Source of the DNA: an uncultured Pseudorhodoferax sp.
GTDB lineage: Bacteria > Pseudomonadota > Gammaproteobacteria > Burkholderiales > Burkholderiaceae
Assembly (NCBI GenBank): GCA_913776795.1
Contig: CAJYRH010000353.1
Location: 1 to 6,752 of the forward strand
DNA: 6,752 bases
Reading direction: 5' to 3'
Shown: positions 4,900 through 6,752 of the stretch, in pieces
Layout of the letters: every line of letters starts with the position of its first letter
Numbering within the stretch: position 1 is the first letter of the stretch
Program-made: the position numbers and the translations under genes
The notes under the pieces: generated by a model
Told to the model about the DNA's origin: nothing
What the model saw: only the letters and a program-made list of their open reading frames with translations
The model's database searches: none

Positions 4900-6752
4900 T
4901 CAGGGCGCCGGCAGCAGCGTGGCCGAGACGCCGGCCGCCGCGGCCTTGGCGTTGGCCGCGTCGATGGCGCCGTAGTAGCCGCCCGCGACCAGCGCATCGG
5001 CCGCGGCACCGAACCTGGCCAGGTAGTCGGCCCGGCCGCTGTACAGCTCGGACAGCGCGGCGCGCCGGTCGCCCGCGGCGCGCGTGGCCGCGTCCACCGC
5101 CAGCGGCAGCGCGCTGCCGGCCGAGGCGCAGCTCTCGCCCTCGGCATGGCCCGGGCCGCGCACGTTCCAGCCGGTGTAGGTGGCCAGCGGCACCGCCACC
5201 TCGGGCATGCGCAGCCCCCCCAGCTCGTTGCCGTTGGCGTCGACGCGCGGCACCAGCACGCTGTAGCCCCGCGCCAGGTCGACCGCAGGCGCGGGTGCGC
5301 GGTAGTCGGTCACGAACACCTGGCTGTGGCGGGCCAGCGGCGCGTTCAGGGCCAGCGGCGTGGCCGCCGCGCCATCGGGCACGCTGATGGCCGACAGGTC
5401 GGGCCAGCCCATGGCCGCTGCGGTGGGCAGCACGGCCGTGCCGGCGGCGATGGTGGGATGGCTGGACGGCGGCGGCGCGGTGTTGCGCACCACCCAGGCC
5501 TCCAGCGCGGGCACCAGCGCACGCTCCACCTGGGCCATGCTGACCGGGCTGTTCGCGAAGCGGCAGGTGGCGCCCGCGGCCGGCTGCGTGAACACGCCCG
5601 TCGTCACGCCCGCCCCGCCGCCATGCCCGGTACCCAGCACCAGGTAGTAGCGCACGTTGTCGGGCAGCGTGAGGTCGCGGCCGGCGCCGTTGGTCACCAC
5701 CAGCGAGGCCCGGCCGCCCCACCATTCGTAGCTGCCGTCCACCTGCATGATCTTGGGGCAGGTGCTGCTCTGCAGGCAGCGGCGCAGCAGGCCGTCGGTG
5801 GCGCCGCTCACGGGGTCGGTGGTCACGTTGTAGGCGAACGGGAACTGGTCGCCCACCATGAAGTGGTCCTCGTGCTGCTTGGACCAGCGGCCGGGCTGCG
5901 CGAAGCGCTCGTTGATCCAGGTGCGCCGCGCGGCCGGGATCAGCGCCATCATGCCGTCGAACACCGGCTTGCCCGCGCTGTCCTTGTTGAAGCCCTGGTA
6001 CAGGAAGTCGCGCAGGAAGCGGCCCGACTGCGACAGGCCCTCCCCGAGCGCGATGTCGAAGTTGGTGGACGGATTGGCCGCGCAGTTGCTGCCGGCCGCG
6101 CACACCGCGGCCTTGAGGTCGGCCACCGGGTTGGCGTTGCCCTGCGCGTCGGCCGCGTCGTGCTTCAGAAAACTCACGAGGTCGCGCACCGCCGCGAAGC
6201 CCACGCCCAGCACCTTGGGGTCCTTGGCGCGGTAGGTGAAGTTGTAGATGGTGCCCGCGTCGGGCGCCTGGCTGCCGCCCTGCGCGTCGGGCACGCTGGC
6301 CGGCGCGGTGAAGCGCACCGACACGGAGCCGTTGGCGTTGGTCACGTACTCCCAGTCGGTCACGGGCGCGGAGGGCGAGGCATAGGTCTGCTGCCCGGCC
6401 GCGTTGTAGTAGGTCTGCCGCGCCGTCAACACCACCTCGGAGCGGTCCGTCAGCGAGGCGGGTGGGTAGTTCAGCGGCAGGTTGGGCACGCCCGCGAAGT
6501 CGGGCACGTACTCCTCGCGCGCCAGGCCGGTGATGGAACTGCCGTCGGCGTTGCGCGCTGTCGGGAAGGCCGTGCCCAGCGTGGCGCTGGCGCCGTTGCC
6601 GGTTTGCGCCACATCGCCCTGCCAGCCGCTCCAGACCACGGTGTAGCCCTGGCGCAGCAGCGACGGGAAGTCGGCCGCCGGCGCAGCGCCCGTGGCCAGC
6701 GCGCCGCCGCCGACGAACAGGTTCTGCGCCAGCTTGTTGCCGCGGTTGACCA
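4900..6752 (-). CDS. Alpha/beta-hydrolase-domain protein (5' end outside window)
   Basis: The frame is open from the right edge to TGA at 4902-4900, giving 616 visible residues. The GTG at 6639 is internal: the reading continues upstream as VNRGNKLAQNLFVGGGALAT and QGYTVVWSGWQGD spans that GTG, so the true start lies beyond 6752. The fold is that of the large, poorly characterised alpha/beta-hydrolase-domain family (Pfam Abhydrolase_10 type, from memory). Counting from that GTG, the nucleophile elbow is GEGLSQSGRFLRDFLYQGFN (199-218) with Ser203 the likely nucleophile. DGSYEWWGGRASL (301-313) may hold the acidic residue. YYLVLGTGHGGG (331-342) offers His339 as the catalytic His. Four Cys (180, 186, 288, 294) could pair if exported, but the N-terminus is missing. 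Probable esterase/hydrolase, substrate unknown. A hairpin and 108 nt separate it from mdcA, so it seems to be a separate unit. Confidence 0.85.
   Translation of the reverse strand, partial: VNRGNKLAQNLFVGGGALATGAAPAADFPSLLRQGYTVVWSGWQGDVAQTGNGASATLGTAFPTARNADGSSITGLAREEYVPDFAGVPNLPLNYPPASLTDRSEVVLTARQTYYNAAGQQTYASPSAPVTDWEYVTNANGSVSVRFTAPASVPDAQGGSQAPDAGTIYNFTYRAKDPKVLGVGFAAVRDLVSFLKHDAADAQGNANPVADLKAAVCAAGSNCAANPSTNFDIALGEGLSQSGRFLRDFLYQGFNKDSAGKPVFDGMMALIPAARRTWINERFAQPGRWSKQHEDHFMVGDQFPFAYNVTTDPVSGATDGLLRRCLQSSTCPKIMQVDGSYEWWGGRASLVVTNGAGRDLTLPDNVRYYLVLGTGHGGGAGVTTGVFTQPAAGATCRFANSPVSMAQVERALVPALEAWVVRNTAPPPSSHPTIAAGTAVLPTAAAMGWPDLSAISVPDGAAATPLALNAPLARHSQVFVTDYRAPAPAVDLARGYSVLVPRVDANGNELGGLRMPEVAVPLATYTGWNVRGPGHAEGESCASAGSALPLAVDAATRAAGDRRAALSELYSGRADYLARFGAAADALVAGGYYGAIDAANAKAAAAGVSATLLPAP

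Noticed and set aside
4847..6103. 418-codon minus-strand frame over the hydrolase gene
   Set aside because: It is a shadow of the hydrolase frame, which carries the GLSQSG and GTGHGG motifs and is open across the whole region.
4900..6639. GTG at 6639 as the start of the hydrolase gene
   Set aside because: The reading frame continues upstream to the window edge with family-like sequence (NRGNKLAQNLF, QGYTVVWSGWQGD), so the GTG is an internal valine codon.

Overview
This is a GC-rich window in which every gene I can support lies on the minus strand, so transcription runs from high to low coordinates. The gene content points to a betaproteobacterium of the Burkholderiales, probably Comamonadaceae or a close relative. 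It has a biotin-independent malonate decarboxylase cluster and a Bug/TctC-type periplasmic receptor, a family greatly expanded in that group. The strong G/C bias at third codon positions also fits. The taxonomic call is an inference from these traits.

Layout in transcription order. (1) 6752-4900: 5'-truncated alpha/beta-hydrolase-domain protein with a GLSQSG nucleophile motif, followed by a perfect 11-bp hairpin at 4858-4890 that marks the end of that unit. (2) 4899-4792: 108-nt spacer with that hairpin and a candidate sigma70 promoter (TTGATG, 17-nt spacer, TATCGT). (3) 4791-3109: mdcA, acyl-carrier-protein transferase (alpha). (4) 3101-2766: mdcC, acyl carrier protein (delta). (5) 2769-1864: mdcD, decarboxylase beta subunit, overlapping mdcC by ATGA. 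(6) 1836-850: an exported Bug-family solute receptor. (7) 849-657: 193-nt spacer holding a cluster of small hairpins and, further on, a longer leader hairpin. (8) 656-1: mdcE, decarboxylase gamma subunit, whose 3' end lies past the left edge.

Together the mdc products form the malonate decarboxylase cycle. MdcA swaps malonate for acetate on the acetyl-thioester of MdcC, and MdcD/MdcE decarboxylate malonyl-MdcC to regenerate acetyl-MdcC. Net reaction: malonate + H+ gives acetate + CO2. The Bug receptor probably captures malonate or a related dicarboxylate in the periplasm. The genes that make, attach and prime the MdcC prosthetic group (mdcB, mdcG, mdcH), a regulator and a membrane permease are not in the window; they may lie beyond mdcE.

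The most unusual point is architectural. A receptor gene plus a hairpin-rich spacer separates mdcD from mdcE, whose products work as one carboxyltransferase-like pair and would be expected in equal amounts. I see no CRISPR array, tRNA, rRNA, insertion sequence or phage gene. No intergenic stretch exceeds 300 bases.
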